Assembly: GCA_039105265.1 (NCBI GenBank)
Contig: JAPFFF010000036.1
Location: 310,001 to 374,000 of the forward strand
Origin: Tritrichomonas musculus
Taxonomy: Eukaryota; Parabasalia; Tritrichomonadida; Tritrichomonadidae
Direction of reading: 5' to 3'
Length of the DNA: 64,000 nucleotides
Position 1 is the stretch's first letter. Every line of letters starts with the position of its first letter. Both the position numbers and the translations under genes were made by a program. The notes beneath the pieces are model-generated. The model was given only the letters and a program-made list of their open reading frames with translations, was not told where the DNA came from and ran no database searches. Positions 11,573-21,849 of the stretch are shown here, piece by piece.

Positions 11573-11998
11573 TCAAACAGGAACCAAAAACTCAGTACGA
11601 CCAAAGTTCTCAAAAAAGTGATAATTCAAAATTTTATAAAAATCATCATAGCCTTGAAAACTAACAGCTCTTCTACGCAAGGTTCTTTTATCTAAAAAGT
11701 TTTGAAAGGCAAATTTTATAAATATTGGAAAAGTAGAATTTTTTCGAGCTACATAATAACAAAAAGTATAAAGTATTGAATTTTTATGTTTACATTGTTT
11801 ATTCCAAAAAACTTGAGTTAAAAAAGGACATTCTTTATTTTTCATAGTATATGGCGACGTCATGATACATTCTTCAAAATCAATAGTAACAACTTTCATA
11901 GTTTGGTTTTCAAGGAGTTGATCTCTAGCGAGAACTATAATAGTTTCCAAATCGTTTTTGACAGTTATGCTAAATATTTGAATTTCAGTATTTTTGAT
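11573..11998 (-). pseudogene. Hypothetical gene remnant without start codon
   Basis: A minus-strand frame is open for about 140 codons (for example DQLLENQTMKVVTIDFEE). It has no ATG near its 5' end; the first internal Met is about 50 codons in. The product has mixed, protein-like composition with Cys and aromatic residues, unlike chance AT-rich frames, but I recognise no family. It lies just upstream of the kinase gene on the same strand. A 5'-truncated gene is the simplest reading; a missing first exon is possible. Confidence 0.35.
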
Positions 11999-12395
11999 TT
12001 ATTACAGCAACTAAACGAAAAAATATCATTATAAACGCTTTTGTTGTTGCATATAAATTAGGGTTGCATAGGGTCAAAAAATTGAAGAAGTGGGCAGCCC
12101 ACTGGGCAATTGAGCTTCAAAAATTTTAATGAAGTGATGCGATCAATTTTACCATGTAAAGGCCACTTTTTAAGGACGTCCTTAGAGTGTGAACTTTTCA
12201 GCATTGAATAAAAGCATAGAATATATATCAATACTTTCAAATTATGAAAATGATGATATTTGTTCTGAATTTGATTGCTAGTTGTGGAATGTAAACTACA
12301 TTCCAAAACCCAAGACCATTCAATTTTGTGAATATATTGAAATTGTTTAAATATTTTCTCTCAATTTTTTCAATATCATTGAATTTTATTTTTAA
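11999..12395. other. AT-rich intergenic DNA
   Basis: No supported gene. A GC-richer patch at about 12060-12120 has no open frame with recognisable content. Confidence 0.4.
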
Positions 12396-12870
12396 TTAGT
12401 GGGTCAAAGTTTTTCTACAAGCAAAGGTCCAACACTGCAAAGTGATGCTTCCCAACCAAATACCGAAACAAGTCTTGATAGATCTACTGGCTCCCAAGCA
12501 AATTTTTCAACTCAAATCTTATCCAACGAAATCAGGAGATAAATCTTGATGAATCTGTTAATTCCCGCATAGATTTTCCAACAATTAGCGATAATCAAAA
12601 TATATCAAATAATGATAACTCAGTGCACCACCCACATCTTATCCAACGAAATCGGGAGATAAATCTTGATGATCCATTTAGCCCTAAAAAATTACAAATA
12701 GTTAATGAAACAAGTCTTGATAGTTAATGTTCCTAATACCTGATATTTATTTAAAAATATATCTTGAAAATCAAAAAACTCCACATCAATGGACGCAAGT
12801 AGCAAAAAGAATTGACATACCAGGAATTGATAATATCATACAACAATGCCTTAAACGAAGAATTTGAAGA
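12396..12870 (+). pseudogene. Degenerate coding remnant with internal repeats
   Basis: Several short plus-strand frames read like protein but are broken by stops and frameshifts. One ends in ANFSTQILSNEIRR, another contains HLIQRNREINLDDPFSP, and a third reads TPHQWTQVAKRIDIPGIDN. The stretch CTTATCCAACGAAATC occurs twice (about 12517 and 12640), followed each time by GGGAGATAAATCTTGATGA-like sequence, showing an internal duplication. I cannot assign a family; a decayed mobile-element gene is a guess. Confidence 0.3.
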
Positions 12871-12944
12871 TGAAATTGACGAAGATGCAGAATTAGAAGA
12901 AAAGGATGGAGAAGAGAAAAAATTTGAAGAAGAAGAAGGAGTAG

Positions 12945-13160
12945 TTAAGTATAGGCAGTGGTTCGCTTCTCTCCCACCGCCTATACGCTCCGCAGCCAAG
13001 CTCAGGCACGCCTTCGCTTGGAGCTTCGCATACGGCCGCGGTCGCTATGTTCCCTCTGCCTATACCCTGTGTCAATTCTGTCACGCTATGACACAATTTC
13101 CACAGGCTTCTATACTAGGCGTCAGATTTTGTGTCAGTAACGTGACCAAATATTTACCTT
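12945..13160. other. GC-rich insert of unknown origin
   Basis: The base composition switches abruptly at about 12950 to a GC-rich stretch up to about 13130. An open plus-strand frame crosses it (WFASLPPPIRSAAKLRHAF) but joins an unrelated acidic AT-rich frame upstream, so it is probably not one gene. It lies about 150 bp upstream of the helicase gene and may belong to the same inserted unit. Confidence 0.35.
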
Positions 13161-13303
13161 AATAAGAATAATACCATTAAGAACCTAGTAAACATACAAG
13201 CATCTACTTATCATAGAAAACACAACACCCTCATAAGCACAAATACACATCCAATTAAATACACATCATTTGTTTTCTTTTTTTTGTTTTTATTCTTGTC
13301 CAA

Positions 13304-14602
13304 ATGACAACCAAACAGCATGTTGACTGGAATGTGTTTGAGAGCCTTCCCATTAAATCATATGAGATAACTTATACTAAATCCGCCTCGCAGCGAAAGC
13401 TCGGCTTGAGCACAGAAGAAGAAGAGATAACCATAGAGAAGGCTATAAAGAAGTTCATTTGTCAAGCACCAATTGGTTCAGGAAAATCAACAGCAATAAG
13501 GAAATGGATCTATAACACAGTACCTGATAACAAGTTCATACTCATCGTACCTACCATTAACATCGCTGCGGAGTTCTACTCTAAGTTGTATGTAGCATTA
13601 AACAACAATCACCCCGAGAACATAGATGAAATGATAAAGTTATGTGTAAAGGAAGGGGCGTTTAAAGAGTTTAAGGAAGCCATCAAGCACTTTATACCTG
13701 TTGTTATAACTACATTCTCTACCGCATCTAAGTGTCTTGGAGGAATCATAGAGCATTTCTATCACCACCAAATAGATTTCAACAGTGAATACACACTCCT
13801 TATTGATGAAGCACACCTACTACTAGAACACATATCGTTAATAGAGATCTGTAGAGAGTTTAATAAAGTAGGCTTGATTACTGCTACAGCATCTGACATT
13901 TCTTGCCTATCAGTCTTTGAAGAATACGAAAAGATAAACCCATTAGCCGACATCAAATACCACAGAACGATATATCTATACAAGCTGAGAAGCAATATGC
14001 AAGAACAAAGAGAGACTATAGTTAAACAAGTACTAGAAGAGATAAAGAGGTATGATATGATATTAATTAAGATAGAAGACAAGAATGAATGTGAACGATT
14101 AAAGGAGTGTATCGACAATGAACTTAATAAAGCATTGTACAACTCTGATAAGAAGGAAGTAGAGATAAGTGATGAAGGCAAGTTTGTTAGCATGGAGGAC
14201 GTTGATATAGTTATTGCTACTTCATGTATCCAATCAGGTCAGTCACTGAAGGAAAATCTATTGTCTATATTCATTCAGACCCCATTAGATACCGTATCAT
14301 CAGTTGAACAGTTTGTAGGACGAAACAGGAACGAGAATTCAACAGCTTATCTTTACATGAGGCAAGTAAAGGTACCAGAAGAGAAGTTTACATACAAGGT
14401 AGCCAAGAACAGATATAAGACAAGATTAAACCAATTGAGAGCTAATGCATGGCAATCAATGGACAAAGATTCATGGATAAGATACATGAGCAAGATTGGA
14501 GAAGTTATTGTTGAAGAGACAAACGCCTCGCTCGAGGAAGAAACAAATAAGGATATAAATCTATTTAAAAGAAAAGAGTCATTATGTCATATTAATAATT
14601 AA
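13304..14602 (+). CDS. Superfamily 2 helicase-like protein
   Basis: This 432-residue protein has a Walker A motif APIGSGKST (about residue 60), motif Ia IVPTINIA, motif II DEAH (IDEAHLLLE, about 166), motif III TATAS, and a motif VI-like QFVGRNRN (about 345). It should couple ATP hydrolysis to nucleic acid unwinding or translocation. It is short for a cellular helicase and has no extra domains. Its base composition is less AT-rich than neighbouring genes, and it sits beside gene relics and GC-rich patches, which suggests a mobile-element or viral origin. The compact SF2 layout resembles herpes UL9-like origin-binding helicases, but that is a weak comparison. ATG 13304 is the first in frame. 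Confidence 0.7.
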   Translation: MTTKQHVDWNVFESLPIKSYEITYTKSASQRKLGLSTEEEEITIEKAIKKFICQAPIGSGKSTAIRKWIYNTVPDNKFILIVPTINIAAEFYSKLYVALNNNHPENIDEMIKLCVKEGAFKEFKEAIKHFIPVVITTFSTASKCLGGIIEHFYHHQIDFNSEYTLLIDEAHLLLEHISLIEICREFNKVGLITATASDISCLSVFEEYEKINPLADIKYHRTIYLYKLRSNMQEQRETIVKQVLEEIKRYDMILIKIEDKNECERLKECIDNELNKALYNSDKKEVEISDEGKFVSMEDVDIVIATSCIQSGQSLKENLLSIFIQTPLDTVSSVEQFVGRNRNENSTAYLYMRQVKVPEEKFTYKVAKNRYKTRLNQLRANAWQSMDKDSWIRYMSKIGEVIVEETNASLEEETNKDINLFKRKESLCHINN

Positions 14603-15326
14603 ATTGAATACTTTAGTATATATCTATTATATATAAAAATATTTTATTATGTGCTATATATCTGAAGATAAATATATATTTTAAATATGAAATATTGTTT
14701 GAACAGTATTATTCAATTTTATTTAATTTTAATTATGTATATTTTATTTAATTTTCATATTTATTTTTTAATTTTAAGATATAACTTAATATATATATAA
14801 TTATATTTATAAAAATGTTCCAAAATCAGTTTTTTAAAAAATTAAAAAAGAAAAATGTATTTTCGCAGAGAGCCTCTCAATTTGCGAAGAAGATTTGAAT
14901 TGATACAACCGAATAAGCTTTCAAATGATAAACTTTTTCTTAAGATTTTTATATCTAAAAAACCCTACACTTGATTATGTTTTTACCAAATAAATTTTAT
15001 TAAATATTAAATAGTATTCTTATTAATATAAGTTATATTGAAGAATTCGATTTTCCATAACCGCCGATTTCGGATCCCCTTTGTTCAGAATTTCAAATCT
15101 GACACGCATTCAAAATAAAACTTTTTCAATAGGACAAGGGGTCTCAAATATATAACGGGCTTTCTCTCAATCTATAACGTACTAGATTTGTACCTTAAAA
15201 AAGATATCTTTGGGGATCAGAAGAAATCATGTGAAATGAAATGAAATAATGATTGAATCATTATTTGGCTATTCGTTTATTGTTTTTTTAAAAAATCAAT
15301 TTCAATTTATCCATTCTTTATTGTTT
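14603..15326. other. AT-rich intergenic DNA
   Basis: Long A/T runs dominate and no gene or RNA structure is supported. Confidence 0.5.
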
Positions 15327-16130
15327 TATAGTATCGATAAAAAGTGGGCGACGATCGGATTTAGTGGGCGACGCTCATTCAATTCTAGAGTTTTTTAAAT
15401 TTTTCATTCAAATATTGAAGGGAAAATCAAAATGGTAGACGAGAAGTTATATAAACCATTGAAAAATTGAATTTTTATTTCTCATGAAATTCAAAGCTTG
15501 TTTGTTTTATTTTTTAAGAGATAAAGAATCCTATTATTCCACCTCTTTCGATTATCAGAGGCTTAGGAGAGCTTTTACTGAATGCAATTCGTATCAAAAG
15601 CCAATCTATCTCATTGAAATGTTGCGATTTCATTATTTTTTTGAAGATTATAATTTATATCCAATTTTCTAGGTTCTTCAAGAAATATTTCACACGCAAA
15701 CCTCAAATGTTTCTATATTTAGCGCAATTAAATGGATACAAATCAACAATAACACAAAGAAAGTGTTTAAATAAGAAAATTTAGAAAATTCCTAAATGCG
15801 CACAATTTTTATCGTTCTAGTTACATCATCAAATTATATCTGTCCATTTAGATCGATTAGTGTTACTCCGAGTGCTCACATGATTAATAATAATTTATTG
15901 AACTGATATTTAAAAATTTTTAAGAATTAAATACTTTTGAAGTGCTTTTTATTTATTTATTTGCTTATTCTAATGAGCATTTATTATTTATTTAAGAGAA
16001 ATATGATATATGAATCAAGATATGTGTTTGAATTTTGTTCAATGTAAGATTAAAAATTGAATACTTTTTATTAATTGAATGACCGTCGCCCACTTTCTTC
16101 TATCGTCGTCCACTTTTTAACGATACTATA
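15327..16130. mobile_element. 804-bp element with 58-bp terminal inverted repeats
   Basis: Positions 15327-15384 and the reverse complement of 16073-16130 align over 58 bp with about eight mismatches. Both begin TATAGTATCG, continue into TAAAAAGTGG and contain GTGGGCGACG. The outermost bases allow a TA target site, as in Tc1/mariner-type insertions. The interior is AT-rich and holds one 62-codon plus-strand frame (15484-15672, beginning MKFKACLFYFLRDKES) with no transposase motif. It is best read as a non-autonomous (MITE-like) element. Confidence 0.65.
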
Positions 16131-17052
16131 TTTTGAAAATTAATTTGGTTGTTTTATAATAACTTTTTGAATGTTTAAAAAGCGGTTGTAAAAAGTATCC
16201 AAAATCGTCCTTTTTGAAGTCTATCAATTTACGAAAAATAAGCCAAAAAACGCAAATTTCAAAATATATGTAGTCCTTCAATTTGAAAATTTTTTGAACC
16301 AAAATAAAAATTTAAATGATTTAGTGTATAGAATAAAAAACTATGCATGCGTTTTAAAAAATATCTAATATTCATGTTTTTTTAAAAAAACAAAAAAATA
16401 AGGTTTACAAAAATAATCATATATCAAATTCACTTTGAAATATTAAAAAAATGATAGTTAAATTGTTTATAATAGCTCATTTATAATGTTATTCCTCAGC
16501 GGAATTCAAAAATTAAGATTTGGAAAAAAGAGATATTATGAGATCATCTTGTCGATGAAGTTCATTTTTTTTATTGTTTTAATAAAATATGTGGTATATA
16601 ACAATCATAAATATATTAATATATCTTTTCAGAACAATGTATATAACGAGATATTGCAAACGAACTATATCTTAAATTTAAAAAGATAACAGAAAAAACT
16701 TATTTGAAATTGTAAGATAAAAATTGAGAGATAAAAAAATTATTTATTATTTTGTAGAATTTTTCCACATTGTTATTCTTTATTAATATTAAAATAATAT
16801 TAATATTATATATTAATATTAAATAAGTTATATATATCATTATATATATTATATTTAACAATATATATACAAAAATTGCTTTTTTGATTATTTTATTTTC
16901 ATTCAAATACATTCATTTTAATTGAATGATATTTTAATTAAAAAGTTCATTATCCAAAATATGCATTGAAAAAGTTTATAAAATAAAAACCATTCAATTT
17001 ACAATACAAAATTGATGTAATATATCATTTATATAATTTTAAAATAATTAAA
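16131..17052. other. AT-rich intergenic DNA upstream of the caspase-like gene
   Basis: Two short frames (about 16486-16689 plus, 16700-16912 minus) are made of Ile/Asn/Tyr/Lys-rich sequence typical of chance frames in AT-rich DNA. A TATA/ATAT-rich patch lies at 16780-16870. Confidence 0.5.
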
Positions 17053-18288
17053 ATGGCAGATAAAGAAAAAGAGGCACCAAAGCCAGAAGCTAAAGCAGAA
17101 GTAAAAGCAGATAATAAAGAAACCAAAGTTGATAATAAAGAAACCAAAGTTGATAATAAAGATAATAATAAAGCCGAAGCAAAAAAAGCAGGAAAGAAAA
17201 GTGCAGATGCAAAAGCAGCTAATGCACCGAAAGGTAACAAAGTGTCCGTGTTCTTCAAAGGGGCAGTTTCAAATATAAAAGGTAAATTTGCAGCTGCCAA
17301 AAAGAAAAAAGAAGATAAAAAAAAGGCAGATATAAGGCTAAAGGAATCCCATCCATTTGTTGACAAGCCAAAGAAACCTGAAAAACATTCAGCTTATGTA
17401 CATAAAATTGTCCAACTTGATAAGAAAGATAATCAATTTTCAGAGAAAAAATTCCAGGAAATCCACCAAATTTCAAACAACAAAGAAATGAACGAATCAT
17501 TACGTAGAGTTGGAATCTGCCTCAATAAAGCCGATCTCACAAAACTTCCTAAGAAAGGAGTAGATAAGGTATGCTTTATATTGGTTAATAATTATGAGAA
17601 AGATGCAGATGGTTTAGGTGTAGGCCCATTAAATGATGCTTACCTTTTCGCCTTAATTCATAAAAAACTAGGATACAATATTGCATATCTTTATAATCCT
17701 GGATTGGCCAAATTTGTACTCTCACTTGAATATTTCTTGGAGCATACGACATCAGCTTTAACAATTTATTATACTGGACGTGATTCTGAATCAAAAGTAA
17801 GTAATATTAGTCATGGCATTACATTTGATAACCACAAAGAAATCTTTTCAAGTATTGAATTTGGAAAGACGGTAGGCCAAAAATGGAATGGCAAATGTAG
17901 AATAATGATTCTTCACGATTGTAGTTGTGGCGGTAGTATTTTTAATATGCATTCAGCCAAAAGCACTGTAAACGGTCCAGATATCGAAATTGTTTCATAT
18001 ACAGTAAATAAGAAGAATTTAAAGCCGAAAGAAAAAAGATTATCCCAAGGATTATTTACATATTATTTTTGTAAATTACTTCGTCAGTTCCCCAATTCAA
18101 CACCGCAAGAAATGGCTAATATGCTTACACTTTCATTTGAAAGATTCAAAGTCGGTTTCATTCCTGTTCTTTCAAGAGAAAAATTAAACGAATCTCCTTT
18201 GTATCCTGAAGCTGGCTCAATTTTCGGCGGTGGACCTGCTCCTGCACCTGTAGAGCAGCAGGCACAAGGTGATAAACCTCCAAACTGA
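17053..18288 (+). CDS. Caspase-fold (C14 metacaspase-like) protein, catalytic His replaced
   Basis: The 411-residue protein begins with about 115 Lys/Ala/Glu-rich residues, probably disordered, including repeats of DNKETKV. Residues about 170-370 follow the caspase-haemoglobinase fold: VCFILVNNYEKDADGLGVGPLNDAYLF (first strand and N-terminal loop), then ALTIYYTGRD at about 236-245 where active caspases have YYSGHG, then HDCSCGGSIF at about 287 where the catalytic Cys sits. The Cys is present but His is replaced by Arg, so it is probably a pseudo-protease or a regulator of other metacaspases. The C-terminus is Pro/Gly/Gln-rich. Upstream DNA contains TATCATTTAT about 30 bp before ATG, resembling a trichomonad initiator. 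Confidence 0.7.
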   Translation: MADKEKEAPKPEAKAEVKADNKETKVDNKETKVDNKDNNKAEAKKAGKKSADAKAANAPKGNKVSVFFKGAVSNIKGKFAAAKKKKEDKKKADIRLKESHPFVDKPKKPEKHSAYVHKIVQLDKKDNQFSEKKFQEIHQISNNKEMNESLRRVGICLNKADLTKLPKKGVDKVCFILVNNYEKDADGLGVGPLNDAYLFALIHKKLGYNIAYLYNPGLAKFVLSLEYFLEHTTSALTIYYTGRDSESKVSNISHGITFDNHKEIFSSIEFGKTVGQKWNGKCRIMILHDCSCGGSIFNMHSAKSTVNGPDIEIVSYTVNKKNLKPKEKRLSQGLFTYYFCKLLRQFPNSTPQEMANMLTLSFERFKVGFIPVLSREKLNESPLYPEAGSIFGGGPAPAPVEQQAQGDKPPN

Positions 18289-19149
18289 ACCAATACCAGA
18301 AGGGAATCAGTAAATAAGGTTTTGGTATATAGAAATAAATTTTGATTATGTATAAATAATAAACTTGTAAAATGATTATTAACCGTAATTTTTTCATAAG
18401 TTAACTATTTTGAGAAAAAAAACGTATTTTTTCTCCCTTCTCCTTTTTTTTATCTCTCTATATATATTAAAAAAAAAGTAAATAGTATTTGTACTGTAAT
18501 TTAATTTATTTAAAAAACTAAATAATGATTTATGCGCTTTCTCGTAAAAATAATTAATGAAATAAATCTTTTTTCAGAATGGTTAAAACAAAGCATTGTA
18601 CATAATCAAGATTTTCATATAACAATAGGTTAACGACAATATATTTTTAATAGTTAGTGTAAATATCTGATTTACTGAAGGATTATAATTGTAAAATGTT
18701 TTTTTAGGAAAATTGTTTTATTAATCAAGCATTAGTCATTAAGAAATAAAACAATCATATGTTTATACATTGAATTTTTGTATTTTAGTTAATATTAAAT
18801 ATAAATGAAAATTATTGGATGAGTAAATTATTAAAAAAAGATGTTTTCGATAAGTATAAAGCAGTTTGATATTATTTTTTGCTCAAATAAATTATAATGA
18901 TTTTTTATTAACGAAAATAAGGACATTATTTATATAAAAATTTCATTATCCATTTTCAATTCAATAAAATTTCAACTAATACTCAATTTTATTTTTGGAT
19001 TGAATATGAAATAAAAATAAACTTTGAAAAAGATAATAAATCAAATATTCATCAGAAATTTGAATTACTTATAAAATAATATCTATTCAAAACATAATGA
19101 AAGTATAATTAATTTTTCAAAAGCATCAATTTAAAATCATTTTTAACAA
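18289..19149. other. AT-rich intergenic DNA
   Basis: No coding frame, tRNA or clear repeat is visible in this stretch between the caspase-like and lipid-transfer genes. Confidence 0.5.
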
Positions 19150-19159
19150 TCATTCATTA
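19150..19159 (+). promoter_or_regulatory. Initiator-like element TCATTCATTA
   Basis: TCATTCATTA sits 2 bp upstream of the ATG at 19162. Trichomonad protein genes typically carry an initiator of the form TCAYTWYTCATTA close to the start codon; this site is a good partial match. Confidence 0.4.
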
Positions 19160-19161
19160 GA

Positions 19162-20103
19162 ATGAAGATCTACGAATATCGAGTTATTTGCCCATGCTCA
19201 GCTGATCAATATAAAATTGGAAATATTTACATGACAGCAATGCGTACAGAAGAAGAAAGCAAGCAAGTCAAAGGAGAAGGTATTGAAACGATCAAGAATG
19301 AAACATTTTCAAACGATAAAGAAAATGGTATATATACATACAAAATTCTTCATTTCAAATCAAGAGTCCCAGCTTTTATGAGATGGGCTCTTCCAGACAA
19401 ATATTGTCATTGTCATGAACAATCTTGGAATGCACATCCTCATGTTCAAACAAAATACGCTGTACCTGGAATGGGAGATAACCTTGTTATGAGTGTTGAT
19501 TCATATTATGCTCCATACAAAGATGGACAACCAATCTCAGATAATTTATTAAATCTTACAAAAGAAGAATTAGCAATGAGAAAAGTTGTTTATCTTGATA
19601 TTCTTGATGGAAAGCCAAAAGCTGAGAAAAAACGTGATTTGTCAAATTGGATCTGTCCTGAATTGAATGTCAATCAAAAATTCTCGAATTACAAAAAATC
19701 CAAAAAAGATAAAAAAGATAACAAACAGAAAAAAGAATCAAGTTCTGAATCAAGACCACCTGAATGGACCCATAATTTCGATGGTGAAATGATGGTAGCC
19801 GTTAAAGTAGTTAAAATCAAATTCCATTGGAGAGGATTACAACAAATTGTTGAAAAATTTGCAACAACAAATTTGTACCACAATCTCTTCCTCGACAATC
19901 ATCGTGCAATGTTGAGATGGGCCGATAAATGGGCTAAAATGAATGAAGATGAAGCAAGAGAGCTTGAATGTCAAATATATCAGAAGAATAACGAGCAAGG
20001 ATTCGAAAAGGATGATAACAAACCTGACGTTGAACCTCCTGCCGAAAAACCAGCTGGAATACCGGATAAACCTGACTCATCTGAAGAAAATGCAAATTAT
20101 TAA
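19162..20103 (+). CDS. Class I phosphatidylinositol transfer protein
   Basis: The first 265 residues align by eye with START-like PITPs. The N-terminus KIYEYRVICPCSADQYKIGNIY corresponds to the family's KEYRVILP...Y.VGQLY. A GEGIETIKNE segment, a YTYKILHFKSRVPAFMRW segment and HEQSWNAHPHVQTKY match the conserved GEGVEVL, YTHKIYHLxSKVP and HEKAWNAYPYCRT landmarks. Later, KIKFHWRGLQQIVEKF and HRAMLRWADKW match the C-terminal lipid-exchange region. The protein moves phosphatidylinositol (and often phosphatidylcholine) between membranes and supports phosphoinositide signalling. A Lys-rich insertion (about residues 172-195) and a Pro-rich C-terminal tail are additions to the usual 270-residue length. 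It is cytosolic, with no membrane segment. Confidence 0.9.
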   Translation: MKIYEYRVICPCSADQYKIGNIYMTAMRTEEESKQVKGEGIETIKNETFSNDKENGIYTYKILHFKSRVPAFMRWALPDKYCHCHEQSWNAHPHVQTKYAVPGMGDNLVMSVDSYYAPYKDGQPISDNLLNLTKEELAMRKVVYLDILDGKPKAEKKRDLSNWICPELNVNQKFSNYKKSKKDKKDNKQKKESSSESRPPEWTHNFDGEMMVAVKVVKIKFHWRGLQQIVEKFATTNLYHNLFLDNHRAMLRWADKWAKMNEDEARELECQIYQKNNEQGFEKDDNKPDVEPPAEKPAGIPDKPDSSEENANY

Positions 20104-20508
20104 TTGTTTTATATTCTTATACAAATAAAATAATTATTTTTTTTGAATTTTTTATTTTGTTTTATTGTTTTATTTATACGTAATTAAGCCTGCCCAAATG
20201 GGATTTTTTTTTTTTTTTTTTTTTTTGAGTCTTCTCCATGATCAAAAATATGATATCGAATTTTTAAATTTCAGAATATTTTTTAATTATTTGAAAAAAA
20301 ATAATTTACTTTTCATCTATAATTAAAATGTATCATTATTATTTATTGAAATAAAAAAGATAATTAGAAAAAATGGTTTCATTTTCATATCACTACTCAA
20401 AAAACCATTTCATGTCACATTTCATGCTTTTATCTTAAAAAAAGGTTGTTTTAATTTGCTCTAGCATAGTTATTATTTTAGTATATAATGTATATATTAC
20501 AGCTCGCA

Positions 20509-20541
20509 TTTATTACTGTTGCAAAAAATCACAGTAATAAA
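20509..20541. repeat. Inverted repeat TTTATTACTGT / ACAGTAATAAA
   Basis: An 11-bp perfect stem with an 11-nt loop. It is the first of three related hairpins in this region. Confidence 0.6.
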
Positions 20542-20851
20542 GAAATTTTTGAAAATTTTAAAATAATTTTAAAAAAATGAAAAATTTAAAGAATATTATA
20601 ATAGAATATATTATATAATGCATATAAATTAAATATTAAAAAATATTGATATATAGTACCTAAATTTATTTCAAAAATTATAAAAAAAGATTATTATTTT
20701 ATAATACAAAAAGTTCTATCTTTATTCATTCAATTTATCTTTTCATTTTAAAAAAGTGGATTTTTAAATGATTCAATTTTGTTAAAAAAAAATTAATTTG
20801 TTAAGATATTTAAAGGTCAAAATTATTAGCCTTTAGAAAGGTGAAAAAGTT

Positions 20852-20961
20852 CTTATTACTGCGGTTTGGCGGTTACAGTAATAAGGAATTCAATTTTATT
20901 TGACCTATAATAGGTGAATAATGATCGCTTATTACTGCATTTTGGCGGTTACAGTAATAAG
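20852..20961. repeat. Tandem pair of CTTATTACTG...CAGTAATAAG hairpins
   Basis: Two hairpins (20852-20885 and 20928-20961) share 10-bp perfect stems and a loop ending TTTGGCGGTTA. They lie in tandem about 76 bp apart and each is followed by GAATTCAAT and ATTTG. Confidence 0.6.
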
Positions 20962-21768
20962 GAATTCAATCTTATTTGGCCTTAGTATAAGGTCAAAAAA
21001 AATCTGTTTTAATCTACAAGGTCAATAATTCACTATATTTTTATAACAAAATTGATAATAAAAAAGAATCAGCATTCATAAAATATTCAATCACTTCTAT
21101 CAATTTTTTTTCATTATATAATTAAAAACCTCAGAATATATTCAATATCTATAAAGGATAAATAATTCATTCTCACAATATATTCAATGAGCTCATTCAA
21201 TAAATTTTTTTTATATAATTAATTTATTATGAATTTATACTAAAAATATGAAGTGAATATGATAATAATTTTTCTATATTTTGAGAGAATACTTATTTAA
21301 TTATTAATTTTTTAAAATTTAGGCATCGAACTTCAAAGTGCAGTAATAAGAAGCAAAAAAATTGAATGAGTGAAGAGTAATAATTTCTACCTATAGTATA
21401 TATTATATTTTAGAAATTTTTTTTGAAATAATAATTATATAAAAAGAAAAAGTGTTTTCAAAATATGAAAAAAGTCATTTATACAAAATTACTAATATTG
21501 AATAAAGAGTTTAATTCATTTCAAATTAAATGCAGTATTAATCATCTATATGATGCATATAATATATTAAATATAAGAATATGGTTGGAAAAGAATCCAT
21601 CATGGAAAAATTTCATTTTTCTTTTTTTCATTCAAAATCATTCATAAATCACTCATGCATAATTGATATGATTTCAGAATTACATTATATGATAACACAT
21701 ACAATGAAATATATTATTCATTTTCATCATAAAATGAAGGATGAAAATAGAAAATGAATAATAAAAAC

Positions 21769-21776
21769 TAAAAAAG
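21769..21776 (-). terminator. Pol III T-run terminator
   Basis: A run of Ts (A-run on the plus strand) follows directly after the 3' end of the tRNA gene, as expected for Pol III termination. Confidence 0.6.
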
Positions 21777-21777
21777 T

Positions 21778-21849
21778 GCTCATGAACGGATTCGAACCGT
21801 TGAACTTCCACTTTGATGATGAACGCAATTACCACTATGCCACATGAGC
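21778..21849 (-). tRNA. tRNA-like gene, predicted anticodon UCA, non-standard residue 33
   Basis: The 72-nt minus-strand sequence folds as a full cloverleaf with standard lengths. The acceptor stem is GCTCATG/CATGAGC (7 perfect pairs), the D arm GCAT...TTGC, the anticodon stem TTCAT/GTGGA with two G-T pairs, and the T arm AACGG-TTCGAAT-CCGTT. Box A (TGGCATAGTGG) and box B (GGTTCGAATCC) match Pol III promoter consensus, and a T run follows immediately. With these lengths the anticodon loop is CATCAAA, giving anticodon TCA (reads UGA) and A instead of the near-universal T at position 33. It may be a specialised tRNA, a mutated copy, or a tRNA whose loop I register wrongly. Confidence 0.75.

Larger units (their letters stand above)
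20104..21777. other. Long AT-rich intergenic region with CAGTAATAA hairpins
   Basis: No gene is supported. Besides T and A homopolymers (for example about 20201-20226), it contains three small hairpins built from TTATTACTG and its complement, listed separately, and a lone CAGTAATAAG at about 21341-21350. A 60-codon frame at 21465-21647 has AT-driven composition. Confidence 0.5.

Noticed and set aside
16486-16912. Small genes in the AT-rich region before the caspase-like gene
   Set aside because: Products are Ile/Asn/Tyr-rich with no conserved pattern.
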